A program made the position numbers and the translations under genes. This document shows, one piece after another, positions 47,357 to 55,296 of a stretch of DNA of 64,000 bases (position 1 is its first letter; every line of letters begins with the position of its first letter). This DNA comes from Pyrococcus furiosus DSM 3638 (GTDB lineage Archaea; Methanobacteriota_B; Thermococci; Thermococcales; Thermococcaceae), in the NCBI RefSeq assembly GCF_000007305.1, contig NC_003413.1:1111318-1175317 (forward strand). The letters are read 5' to 3'. The notes beneath the pieces were generated by a model. That model saw only the letters and a list, made by a program, of their open reading frames with translations. It was not told where the DNA came from and made no database searches.

Positions 47357-48354
47357 TCACTCCACAAATGGATTCTCAAAGCTCCTTATAACTTCATAGA
47401 CTTCTGGCCTCCTCATGTACTCTGGAGGTTGTTCCCCGTTCATTATCATCTTTCTGAGCTTTGTGCCGCCTATGTGGACGTGGAATTCTTCACTGTGAGG
47501 GCAGATCTTCGCATTAACCATTCCACCATACTTCTTACAGTAGAAGACCTCCCTTATGAACATTGGAGTTATCCTCAGGTCTGGGAACTCGTTGAAGTCT
47601 TCCTCATTATCGCGTGGTGAGTAGTGTTCGAACAATACTTCATAATAAGATAATAAGCTTTAATTATGACCTCATCCTTGTAGTCCCCCTTCTTCTTCCT
47701 TCCTAGCACTGGATTTATGAAGAGGCCATCCACGAATGTTAAGGCGGCTTTTTGGACATATTCATGACCCAAGTGAGGGACATTCCTCGTCTGGAATGCT
47801 ACTATAGTCTTCCAACCCCTCTCCTTGAAGAGAATCCTAGTCTCCACTGGCCTTAGAGTATACTTGGCAAACGGGTTCGGGAGCTCATTTAACAGTTCAA
47901 TCCCCCCACCAACTAGGTATTTACCCATTGAATAAACCCTCGCAACCCCTAGGTGATTTGGATCATCCGTCTTGAATACCTTCACAGCAAACTCCTTCTT
48001 GTCATAGGTGTAGATGTCCTCAACGTGCATTCTGGCTATGGGAGGGTTCTCATAGTATAGTAAAATTGCATCTCCCCCCTCAAAGGTAGGTTCTCCAACA
48101 TCGAGGACTATTGGGATTGTCCAGGGAGTATCATCACTCAATCTCATATAATCAAGAACGCTCTCAAAGTCCTCCCTCGTTAGAAATCCCTTAAGGGGAG
48201 AATAAACCCCATGAGCAATGTTCTCCAGATCTATAGCTCTCCCATGGTCTATTTGAACTCTGGGATATTCATGTTGCTCACTGAGAATCCTTTCCCTAGT
48301 TCTTGGTGCAGCTATTCTCCTAATCAGCTTTCCTCCGTGGGGCTTTGATACCAT
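47357..48354 (-). pseudogene. sat: ATP sulfurylase with two internal deletions and a frameshift
   Basis: The 5' part (ATG 48354 with AGGTGAT upstream) is a normal sulfate adenylyltransferase. It has VSKPHGGKLIRRIAAPRTRE, HGVYSPLKGFLTREDFE, FQTRNVPHLGHEYVQKAAL with the HxGH ATP site, and GRKKKGDYKDEVIIKAY. About 25 residues usually following are missing before HHAIMRK. A second stretch including the conserved GRDHAGVG is also gone. The frame then shifts to DFNEFPDLRITPMFIREVFYCKKYGGM and on to the normal C-terminus at 47357. The enzyme cannot be active. A pseudogene by deletion, not just by a point error. Confidence 0.88.
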
Positions 48355-48450
48355 TTGTATCACCTAAAGTAAGCCATGTTCTTGTCTGTCCATCCAAACT
48401 CCATAACGCTTAAATATGATGCATGCATTCAATGTATTATGGTGAGTATT

Positions 48451-48687
48451 ATGGTTAAGACAATCACTATCTCGGATGATGTCTATAACGAGTTACTCCG
48501 AATCAAGGGAAATAAGTCGTTTAGCGAAGTCCTCAGAGAACTGTTAAAAGAAAGAAAGGGGAATAAAGAGGTTCTCAAGCGTATTTTTGGTATTTTAAGT
48601 GAAGAGGAATATCAGGAAGTTAAGAAGAGGCTTAAAGAGCTTGAGGGAGAGTTCGAGAAATGGGAGCAGTCCTTGACACAAATGTGA
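48451..48687 (+). CDS. vapB: VapB-family antitoxin
   Basis: A 78 aa antitoxin starting MVKTITISDDVYNELLRIKGNKSFSEVLRELLKERK, the COG1753-type AbrB/RHH-like pattern. An acidic Glu/Lys-rich tail follows. ATG 48451 has GGTGAG five bases upstream; longer starts are unsupported. It overlaps the toxin gene by 28 bases. The complex should neutralise the PIN RNase and repress its own promoter, which lies in the ~95-base gap after the broken sat gene. Confidence 0.88.
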   Translation: MVKTITISDDVYNELLRIKGNKSFSEVLRELLKERKGNKEVLKRIFGILSEEEYQEVKKRLKELEGEFEKWEQSLTQM

Positions 48688-49031
48688 TAATCGAAATAGC
48701 TCGAGGAAACCGAAGAATCCTTGAAAAAGTACTGAGTACAGATAGCACCTTTTATATAACCTCAATAACAAAGTTTGAAATATTTTTGGGATTTCCAAAA
48801 AAGGAAGAATTAATTTGGTTAAACTCACTTGAAGAACTTCCATTTGACGGGAAGAGTGCTGAGATAGCAGCATATCTCTACAAAAAGCTCAGAGAAAAAG
48901 GAATAATGCTAGGAATACGAGACTTGTTTATTGGCTCAATAGCCCTAGTTAACGACCTCCCTTTAATAACACTAGATAAGGACTTTTTACACCTCAAAGA
49001 GTTTGGACTTGAAGTGGAGATTTTGAGGTAG
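48660..49031 (+). CDS. vapC: VapC-family PIN-domain ribonuclease toxin
   Basis: A 123 aa PIN protein with all four acidic positions. These are VLDTNVIIEIA, SITKFEIFLGF, MLGIRDLFIGSIAL and LITLDKDFLHL. Mg-dependent RNases of this family cleave tRNA or rRNA. Its ATG lies inside the end of vapB, so toxin translation depends on the antitoxin. Unlike its neighbours it is intact, which suits selection on a toxin-antitoxin module inside a decaying region. Confidence 0.9.
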   Translation: MGAVLDTNVIIEIARGNRRILEKVLSTDSTFYITSITKFEIFLGFPKKEELIWLNSLEELPFDGKSAEIAAYLYKKLREKGIMLGIRDLFIGSIALVNDLPLITLDKDFLHLKEFGLEVEILR

Positions 49032-49650
49032 TTTTGTCCTTTAATAAAGAGTTCAAAAATATCTTGATTCACCGAATCTCATGAGCTCTCCTTTTTCTGT
49101 CAAAAATATTCTCAAATTATCTATTCCCTCTCAATTTTCCCAACAATTTGCATGAATTTTCCCTCTAAACTTTCCATATTAACACTTATTTTTATTTCAA
49201 CGAACTTATAGGGTGCTTAATTTTCTCTCCTCCTTTCTACACTGTAAAACCATTCTTCTTGTCGAGTTCAATATGGTTCTTCAATATTCTCAGTGGATGG
49301 ATTACTTCTTCTCTACTAGATCCGTTATCCTCATCTTACTTATCATCTTTCCTCGAGTGCTCTTCGGCCCATCTGGTATTTATTAAAATTCCAAATAGTC
49401 AAATATTTGGTTCAAGAGCATCAACACTACTCGGGTTACAGCCTTTTAATCCTCAGAAAACCAAGAAACATTAGGATAAAACTCTCGTTTTGTGATTCTC
49501 TGAATTTTTTATGATACAGCTTTAAGGAAATGACACTCAAGAAAAGTTGAGAAGAATCATCAAAGAAGTTAAATATTGAAAAGCTAGATGTAAGGAGGTA
49601 GTGTCAAAGGCGGCAATATTATGTCTTCAAGATCTGAAAAATAAACTATA
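49032..49650. other. Intergenic stretch with probable decayed coding sequence
   Basis: No intact gene seen. On the minus strand a short phase reads YKFVEIKISVNMESLEGKF, then MQIVGKIERE and a stop near 49120. It looks like the end of a lost protein, with many stops further upstream. A short plus-strand frame at 49259-49474 has no family likeness and poor codon pattern. Otherwise it is AT-rich without repeats or RNA-like GC islands. Confidence 0.3.
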
Positions 49651-49800
49651 TTATTCCCACCACTCGAGAGCTTTATGCTGAAGTTCAACTGATGAATACT
49701 TACTTTTCAACTCCCTTAAAGCCCCCTTCCACGTAAACTTAAGCCCTTTTCTCTTCTTTACTCTCTTTCCGATAAAATTTTTGAAAAAGTCCATAACCAT
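49651..49800 (-). CDS. DUF2281-like small protein (antitoxin-type)
   Basis: A 49-codon gene: after MVMDFFKNFIGKRVKKRKG it reads FTWKGALRELKSKYSSVELQHKALEWWE and stops. The W-x-GALRELK...SVELQHKALEWW pattern matches DUF2281-type archaeal small proteins, which are often antitoxins. It lies 12 bases downstream of a nucleotidyltransferase remnant on the same strand, perhaps once its partner. No PIN gene follows it, so it would be an orphan. Confidence 0.65.
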   Translation of the reverse strand: MVMDFFKNFIGKRVKKRKGLKFTWKGALRELKSKYSSVELQHKALEWWE

Positions 49801-49812
49801 CTCACCACAACT

Positions 49813-50213
49813 TTAATAACTGTTTATCATCCAGTATTTCCCATTTCTTAGTCCTTTCCTCTTGAGTTCTTCAAACTTTTCCTTATCTATTTTGTAAAAT
49901 CCATCATCATACAAAACATTTCCATAAGAAATAGCATCGAGTGCAGGTGGGGAGAGGTTTTTCAACGCCTTCAAGAACTCCTCCCTTGTGTAGGCTATTA
50001 TGTCAACTGATAGAAAATCTCCATTTAAGGCATACAATTGTTTTGTTCTTTTCAGCGGATTCTTATCTAACCTATCAAATAACAACGATGTCAAAGTCAC
50101 TGACCTTGTTATAATCCCCCTCTAGCGTATGAGCCAAAAAGAATTACAGTAGCTTCTCCGTTTAAATATTTAACTATCCTATCTACGAGTTTTTTTAGTT
50201 GTTTTAAGCTCAT
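49813..50213 (-). pseudogene. MNT-type nucleotidyltransferase, frameshifted
   Basis: From ATG 50213 the frame reads SLKQLKKLVDRIVKYL, then GEATVILFGSYARG, the GS-x-x-R-G nucleotidyltransferase motif. A G-run then shifts frame to DYNKVSDFDIVVI with the catalytic D-x-D, and a second shift leads to DRLDKNPLKRTKQLYALNGD. The frame goes on to FLSVDIIAYTREEFLKALKN and an intact C-terminus. Two indels break it. The IS copy begins 47 bases upstream and probably removed its promoter. Such MNT proteins often act with HEPN toxins; none is seen here. Confidence 0.8.
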
Positions 50214-50259
50214 CTGCAACCGCCTCAACAAATTTTATTATCTTTTCGGCATAATCGAT

Positions 50260-51040
50260 GATACTGTTAGGATAAGCTGTGGGGTGTCAGGTTTAAGTTA
50301 CTGGCAGTACTTTAGAAAAAGAAGGGGGAACATGAAGTCTGAAACCATTATTTACTGGGTGGTTTCAGCCTTAAAACCCTTTCGTCGCAACAAAATCCCA
50401 CCAGAAAAGAAAATCAGGGGAGTAGAATTATACCTGCGAGGCCTCAGTTACCGGCAAACCGCCAGAATACTCAAAATCAGTCACGTAACAGTCTGGGAGG
50501 CAGTCCAAAAACTCGCAGAAGCAGTTTACAAGCCAAAAATCCTCGCAGTCAAAAAACAGCGAAACTTCATCGCAGTTGACGAAACAGTAATAAAAATCAA
50601 CGGGAAGAAAAGATACCTCTGGGCTGCAATTGACGTTGAGAGCAAGGAAGTTTTAGCAGTCTGGATTACGACTGTTAGAAACTGGTGGGTTGCCAGGGAT
50701 TTCATTCTGGTTGTTTTAAAGTCGTGTGAAGGGCAGCCTGTCTTTCTGGTTGACAGGGCGAGCTGGTATAAGTCTGCTTTTAAGAGTTTGAGGTTGGGTT
50801 ATCTGCATGTGACTTTCGGGCCGAGGAACAGTGTTGAGCGCTGGTTTAGGACGTTGAAGGAGAGGACGAAGCGTTTCTGGAATAATTTCAGGGGTAAAGA
50901 CTGGAGGAGGGTTCATAGGTTTGTTTTTCTGTTTGCCTTCTGGTATAATTTTGTCAGAATTCATTCTAGTTTTGGTGATCCGCCTGGTGATGTTACTGAA
51001 TGGCTTCAGGAGGTGATGCCCCAGTTATCCTAACAGTATC
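50260..51040 (+). mobile_element. IS6-family insertion sequence, copy 2 (intact)
   Basis: A 781-bp element bounded by inverted GATACTGTTAGGATAA repeats (50260-50275 and complement ending 51040). Internal sequence nearly equals copy 1, in inverted orientation about 19.5 kb away. Flanking octamers (TAATCGAT, AGATGCAG) differ, so there is no target duplication. It encodes a full transposase. Pyrococcus IS6-type elements of this size (ISPfu group) are known to be active and to cause rearrangements. Confidence 0.93.
50332..51033 (+). CDS. IS6-family transposase (DDE), intact
   Basis: A 233 aa transposase. HTH region RGLSYRQTARILKISHVTVWEAVQ; catalytic Asp in FIAVDETVIKINGKKRYLW; second Asp in VFLVDRASWYKSA; catalytic Glu in GPRNSVERWFRTLKERTKRFWNNF. 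It ends GDPPGDVTEWLQEVMPQLS with the stop codon inside the right terminal repeat. ATG 50332 has GAAGGGGG upstream; an in-frame ATG at 50284 lacks such a site. It catalyses replicative transposition giving cointegrates, as known for IS6. Confidence 0.93.
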   Translation: MKSETIIYWVVSALKPFRRNKIPPEKKIRGVELYLRGLSYRQTARILKISHVTVWEAVQKLAEAVYKPKILAVKKQRNFIAVDETVIKINGKKRYLWAAIDVESKEVLAVWITTVRNWWVARDFILVVLKSCEGQPVFLVDRASWYKSAFKSLRLGYLHVTFGPRNSVERWFRTLKERTKRFWNNFRGKDWRRVHRFVFLFAFWYNFVRIHSSFGDPPGDVTEWLQEVMPQLS

Positions 51041-51095
51041 AGATGCAGGATAAAAATTATATAACCAATCTGACTTTCAACATTGGGAGGTAAGA

Positions 51096-51677
51096 ATGAA
51101 AAACCTATTTAGATATTTCCCAGGAACTTCTATTCTAGCTTTCATGATAGTTGTTGGGTTTGTATACGAGATAGTGGTGGGATTTGACAAAGCAATTATG
51201 CAATTTGCTCAAATAAACCTTTATGTTTATCTGGGTGAATTTTGGAGGGTGATAACGGCGATTTTTATTCACATGGGGTATATTCACTTTGCTCTAAACT
51301 TGTTCTGGTTAATTTACCTTGGCATGGATTTGGAGGGTCTCTTGGGTAGCAGGAAATTTATCATCGTATTCTTTAGTGGCGCGGTAATTGGGAATATTTT
51401 ATCCCTCTTTGTCTTGCCCCCCTTTGTAGCATCAGGAGGAGCTAGTGGCGGATTATTTGCTATAGTGGGAGCATTATTAGCAGTTGAAGGAGTGTTAAGA
51501 AAGAACATGCAGAAAGCCTTAATTAATGCACTCTTCCTATTCTTAATTAATAGCATCTTTCCGGGAGTAAATTACGTTGCCCACTTTGGTGGCTTAATTG
51601 TTGGAATTTTATTAGGTTATATCTATGGAAAAGATTTGAAGAGAAAACTTTTGGATATGAGCTATTGGTTTTCCTAA
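51096..51677 (+). CDS. Rhomboid-family intramembrane serine protease
   Basis: A 193 aa protein with six hydrophobic helices. ITAIFIHMGYIHFALNLFWLIYLG matches the rhomboid HxxxN-type segment. The catalytic Ser lies in SGGASGGLFAIVGALLA (GxSG) and the His in VNYVAHFGGLIVGILLGYI. It cleaves membrane proteins within the bilayer; substrates are unknown. ATG 51096 follows GGGAGG. The IS copy ends 55 bases upstream, leaving a TATA-like TAAAAATTATATAA between, so its promoter may be modified by the insertion. Confidence 0.9.
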   Translation: MKNLFRYFPGTSILAFMIVVGFVYEIVVGFDKAIMQFAQINLYVYLGEFWRVITAIFIHMGYIHFALNLFWLIYLGMDLEGLLGSRKFIIVFFSGAVIGNILSLFVLPPFVASGGASGGLFAIVGALLAVEGVLRKNMQKALINALFLFLINSIFPGVNYVAHFGGLIVGILLGYIYGKDLKRKLLDMSYWFS

Positions 51678-52351
51678 ACTCCTATCTTCGGACATAGCTC
51701 ATTTAAAGGGCATAACTCACACTTAGGCTTTATTGGTCTACATATGCTTTTCCCATGGTCAACCATAGCATGATTAACGTATATCCATTCTTCTACGGGG
51801 ATTAAGGTTTTTAGTATTTCTTCAACTTTTTCTGGCGTTGAATTTATAGGAGCTAGCCCCAATCTTCTACTTATCCTATATACGTGGGTATCAACGGGAA
51901 TCGCTGGCTTTCCAAAGCCGTAGGCTAGAACGATGTTAGCACACTTCCTTCCAATTCCTGGGAGTTTCATCAGCTCTTCGAGAGTATTGGGCACTTTTCC
52001 CCCATATTTGTAGAGAATAATTCTTGAGGCTTCCACGATCCATTTCCCCTTATTTTTCCAAAGTCCTACCTTTTGCTTTCTGAGGAATTCTTGCATATTT
52101 TCTACGGACTCATTGGCGATTTCTTCTATGCTTTTATACCTTTTAAATAGCTCCTCACTAACTTTATCAGTGACTTCATCCCTATTCCTTTGGGAAATTA
52201 TACATCTTATTAGTGTTCTATAGGGATCTCCAGAGACATGTCTCTCCCTGGGATATTCTCTTTTAAGAATTTCAATAATCCTTTGAGCTCTAGCTTTCTT
52301 TTCTTCTAAGGTTTCATTGAAGCTTGAGGATCTTAACCTTTTCCTCTCCAA
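51674..52351 (-). CDS. nth: Endonuclease III (DNA glycosylase/AP lyase)
   Basis: A 225 aa base-excision repair enzyme. The HhH motif LPGIGRKCANIVLAYGFG carries the catalytic Lys, and VDTHVYRISRRLGL carries the catalytic Asp. The C-terminal [4Fe-4S] loop is CRPIKPKCELCPLNELC (C-x6-C-x2-C-x5-C). The start is TTG 52351, with GGTGG seven bases upstream, and it overlaps the end of the preceding gene by 38 bases. It meets the rhomboid gene end-to-end with a four-base overlap. Confidence 0.94.
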   Translation of the reverse strand: MERKRLRSSSFNETLEEKKARAQRIIEILKREYPRERHVSGDPYRTLIRCIISQRNRDEVTDKVSEELFKRYKSIEEIANESVENMQEFLRKQKVGLWKNKGKWIVEASRIILYKYGGKVPNTLEELMKLPGIGRKCANIVLAYGFGKPAIPVDTHVYRISRRLGLAPINSTPEKVEEILKTLIPVEEWIYVNHAMVDHGKSICRPIKPKCELCPLNELCPKIGV

Positions 52352-52739
52352 TCAATACCACCAAATCTCCTTTGACTACTATCTTTTTCAAATTTTCGAA
52401 CTCTATTCTTCTTATCTCCTCAAAGTTATGGTTTAATATTAGAACCTCACTTTCACCAGTCAAGACTATAAAGGCATCTGTAATTATGCAGTCTTTTGCC
52501 TTAAAATCAAGTGATACTTCAAATACATTCCCTTTTGCGAATTTTATCTGGGTTTTTTGAGTTACCTTAACTGGTGATGGCTCTGCATAGAGAACTTTGA
52601 ATTCAATAGGTTTTCCTAATATATCCACTGTAATAATCTCTCCGCTTTTGACCGTTTGGCCCTTCAATTTTGCTTTTATTATGTCGACAAAGTCTTCTGG
52701 AAGATCAACTTCAATGAGGGGTTTTAAGATAATCATCAT
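52314..52739 (-). CDS. Protein with Cdc48 N-domain-like barrel
   Basis: A 141 aa protein. LPEDFVDIIKAKLKGQTVKSGEIITVDILGKPIEFKVLYAEPSPVKVTQKTQI resembles the second N-domain of archaeal Cdc48/VAT-type ATPases, which binds adaptors or substrates. The C-terminal part is a beta-rich repeat-like region (ILNHNFEEIRRIEFENLKKIVV). No ATPase domain is present. ATG 52739 follows GGAGGGG. It overlaps nth at its 3' end and lies downstream of the Lrp gene, so the three may be one transcript. Confidence 0.68.
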   Translation of the reverse strand: MMIILKPLIEVDLPEDFVDIIKAKLKGQTVKSGEIITVDILGKPIEFKVLYAEPSPVKVTQKTQIKFAKGNVFEVSLDFKAKDCIITDAFIVLTGESEVLILNHNFEEIRRIEFENLKKIVVKGDLVVLIGEEKVKILKLQ

Positions 52740-52749
52740 ATTTCCCCTC

Positions 52750-53208
52750 CTAGAATACCCTTGCATATCCCCACTTCTTTACACTTGTTAGGATTGAGGT
52801 TTCTGTGCTTTTAATTCCTTCTATTTTTCCAAGCTTATCTAGGAGAAATTCCTCAAGTTCTCTGAGGCTTTTTACTGTGACTTGCATGAATATATCGTGA
52901 GCTCCGGTAGCTATTCCTAACACGTCAACTTCATTCAGCTCTGCTAACTTTTCTGCTACTTCTCTAACTTTGTTTGGCTCTACATCTACAGCTATTACCG
53001 CAACTATTTCATAGCCTGCTTTAAATGGATTTATTAGTGCTGCAAATTTCCTTATGATACCATTTTTTAGCATCTTCTTTACTCTAACTCTTACAGTTGA
53101 TTCTGGAACTCCTAGAATCCTTGCTATTTCTGAATAACTTCTTCTCCCGTCTTCTTGGAGAAAGTATAGTATCCTCTTATCTAGCTCATCCAGCATATTT
53201 TCTCTCAT
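52750..53208 (-). CDS. Lrp/AsnC-family transcription regulator
   Basis: A 152 aa regulator. The N-terminal HTH is LDKRILYFLQEDGRRSYSEIARILGVPESTVRVRVKKML; the C-terminal RAM domain (AVIAVDVEPNKVREVAEKLAEL, VDVLGIATGAHDIFMQVTVKSL) binds amino acids and forms octamers. The start has no ribosome-binding site and lies near a TATA-like element, so the mRNA is probably leaderless. It is divergent from a PLP aminotransferase/racemase gene, its most likely target. Confidence 0.9.
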   Translation of the reverse strand: MRENMLDELDKRILYFLQEDGRRSYSEIARILGVPESTVRVRVKKMLKNGIIRKFAALINPFKAGYEIVAVIAVDVEPNKVREVAEKLAELNEVDVLGIATGAHDIFMQVTVKSLRELEEFLLDKLGKIEGIKSTETSILTSVKKWGYARVF

Positions 53209-53232
53209 AAATTTGAGTAATCAGCAATTTCT

Positions 53233-53248
53233 ATATAAATATTTATAT
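53233..53248. promoter_or_regulatory. Perfect 16-bp palindrome in the Lrp/aminotransferase divergent promoter
   Basis: ATATAAATATTTATAT is fully self-complementary and sits 25-40 bases from the Lrp start and about 70 bases before the aminotransferase start. It can serve as TATA element for Lrp and is also a plausible operator for Lrp-type dimers, giving autoregulation. A further TTTTTGCGAAAAA lies at about 53284-53296 before the aminotransferase. Because both are AT-rich, part of the symmetry may be by chance. Confidence 0.45.
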
Positions 53249-53318
53249 CGAATTAGCAAAAATTTGGGGAAAAGATTATTGACTTTTTGCGAAAAATATA
53301 ATTAATTGAGGGTGGGAT

Positions 53319-54650
53319 ATGGAACCTCTGGAAATAGTTAGGAGATATGAGAAAGTTATAGCTCCAGCAAATAGGACGACTTACTACCCTCTCATTCCCG
53401 TTAAAGCGGAGAATGCAAAAGTGTGGGATATTACTGGAAAGGAATATATCGATTTCTTAAGCGATGCAGCCGTTCAAAACGTTGGTCACAATAACCCCAG
53501 GGTTGTTAAGGCAATAAAAGATCAGATAGAGAAACTAGTTCATGCATCGTATATATACCTCTTCCCAATAGAGCCTCTCTTGTTGGCCGAGAAGTTAGTA
53601 GAGATTGCTCCTATAGAAAATGCAAAGGTTTCTTTCGGATTAAGTGGTGCAGATGCAAACGATGGAGCAATAAAATTTGCTAGGGCGTACACTAAGAGGA
53701 ACATGATTTTAAGTTACATGAAGAGTTTTTATGGATCAACGTATGGGGCAATGAGCCTAACTGGATTGGACTTTCAGGTTAGAGCCCTTGTAGGAGAGCT
53801 CAGTGGGGTTCATTATATCCCTTACCCAAACTGTTATCGCTGTCCCTTTGGGAAAGATCGTAATAGCTGTAAAATGGAGTGTGTGGAGTATATTAAAGAA
53901 AAATTCGAGGGAGAGGTGTATTCTGAGGGTGTGGCAGCTTTATTTGCGGAGGCCATCCAAGGAGATTCGGGCATGATAGTGCCTCCACAAGACTACTTCA
54001 AAAAGGTGAAAAGAATTTTAGACGAACATGGAATCCTCCTTGTTGTTGATGAAGTTCAGAGTGGACTTGGAAGGACTGGAAAGTGGTTTGCAATTGAACA
54101 CTTTGATGTTAAACCTGATATAATAACGATTGCAAAACCTCTTGGAGGGGGTCTTCCGATTAGTGCAACCATAGGAAGAGCAGAAATCATGGATTCTCTT
54201 CCTCCACTTAGTCACGCGTTTACCCTATCTGGAAATCCAACTGCTGCTAAAGCAGCTCTTGCAGTTATTGAAGAGATTGAAGAAAAAGATTTGCTAAAGA
54301 GAGCGGAAAAGTTAGGTGAATATACGAAAAAGAAACTCGAAGAACTAAAAAAGAAGCACGAGTTAGTTGGTGATGTTCGTGGCTTAGGATTAATGTTAGG
54401 TGTTGAGTTGGTTAAAGATAGAGAGACAAAGGAAAGGGCCTTTGAAGAAACTAAAAAAGTTGTGTGGAGAGCTTTCGAACTTGGCTTAATTGTAACTTTT
54501 CTACAGGGAAATGTTCTAAGAATCCAACCTCCCTTAACAATTGAAAAGGATGTGCTAGACGAGGGTTTAGAAATTTTAGATCAAGCAATTGAAGATGTGG
54601 AGGAAGGAAAAGTTCCAGACGAAGTAATAAAAAATGTAAGAGGATGGTAA
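53319..54650 (+). CDS. Class III PLP aminotransferase / amino acid racemase
   Basis: A 443 aa PLP enzyme of the 4-aminobutyrate aminotransferase type. Motifs are [40 protein letters not shown] and [21 protein letters not shown] (cofactor Asp). The PLP Lys lies in [19 protein letters not shown]. An insertion [18 protein letters not shown] with four cysteines near residue 170 could bind metal or form disulfides. Close relatives in Pyrococcus and Thermococcus have been shown to be amino acid racemases or ornithine aminotransferases, so the exact reaction is open. GGTGGG precedes ATG 53319. Confidence 0.85.
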   Translation: MEPLEIVRRYEKVIAPANRTTYYPLIPVKAENAKVWDITGKEYIDFLSDAAVQNVGHNNPRVVKAIKDQIEKLVHASYIYLFPIEPLLLAEKLVEIAPIENAKVSFGLSGADANDGAIKFARAYTKRNMILSYMKSFYGSTYGAMSLTGLDFQVRALVGELSGVHYIPYPNCYRCPFGKDRNSCKMECVEYIKEKFEGEVYSEGVAALFAEAIQGDSGMIVPPQDYFKKVKRILDEHGILLVVDEVQSGLGRTGKWFAIEHFDVKPDIITIAKPLGGGLPISATIGRAEIMDSLPPLSHAFTLSGNPTAAKAALAVIEEIEEKDLLKRAEKLGEYTKKKLEELKKKHELVGDVRGLGLMLGVELVKDRETKERAFEETKKVVWRAFELGLIVTFLQGNVLRIQPPLTIEKDVLDEGLEILDQAIEDVEEGKVPDEVIKNVRGW

Positions 54651-55296
54651 TATTCTTTCCCTTTTTCTACTTGATACTAGAACTTTCAATAGGGGAGATC
54701 TATCTGGAAGCCAGACTGAAAGTTTTTTTCCAACTCATCAGAAGTTACTGTTAAAGAGGATAACATGAGTTTTGAGTTTTCTGTCTGCGGTGATCCCAAA
54801 TTATAACTTCTCCAAGACTGTTAGATTGTCTTGGTAGTACTTAAATTATTCTTGTTTTTCTCTCTCCACAATGCCCTAATAATCTATAACTTTTATGAGT
54901 TTCTGCTGTAGATCTCTCAGGTTCTATCTGTTGTTCCACCCTTACCTCTATCTTTTTCTTGTCTGATACTAAATGTCAATACTCTCTAAGATTGCAGTAT
55001 TCTAATTGAGCTCTCAATGAATTCTTTTCTCTTTTGGGTCTATAGCAACAGGAAAAATACTTACGGAGAGTCCATCCTCTGAGGGAGATATGGTTAATAT
55101 GAAGTAGTTGCCTTAACTATCTTGGAAGACTCGCTGGAAGTAAACAGATTATATATGTGCTTTTGTATTACCTAGTAGCCTTTGACATTTTCAACTTGAC
55201 TTCATGTGAGGTTTACTGTACCTCATTCAATTATTCCTGCTGTGAGTTTCGAGAACAACAAAAATAAATAAAATAATTATAGAGAGGGTGGAAAAA
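54651..55296. other. Long gap, probably decayed sequence
   Basis: No intact gene or structured RNA visible. On the minus strand near 55030-55080 a short phase reads PSEDGLSVSIFPVAIDPKEKRI, and later phases give further short peptides between frequent stops. This hints at a decayed gene upstream of nothing recognisable. It separates the aminotransferase from the end of the chitinase. TAAATAAAATAATTATA near 55265-55285 is an AT-rich tract beyond the chitinase stop and may serve as terminator. Confidence 0.3.

Noticed and set aside
49259-49474. 71-residue plus-strand frame in the gap after vapC
   Set aside because: No ribosome-binding site, Ser/Leu-rich random-like composition and no recognised family; a minus-strand decayed gene explains the region as well.
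31505-51065. Similar GGATAAAA-TTATA sequence to the right of both IS copies
   Set aside because: The copies are in opposite orientation, so the flanks touch different ends of the element, and the sequence resembles ordinary TATA elements; likely coincidence.
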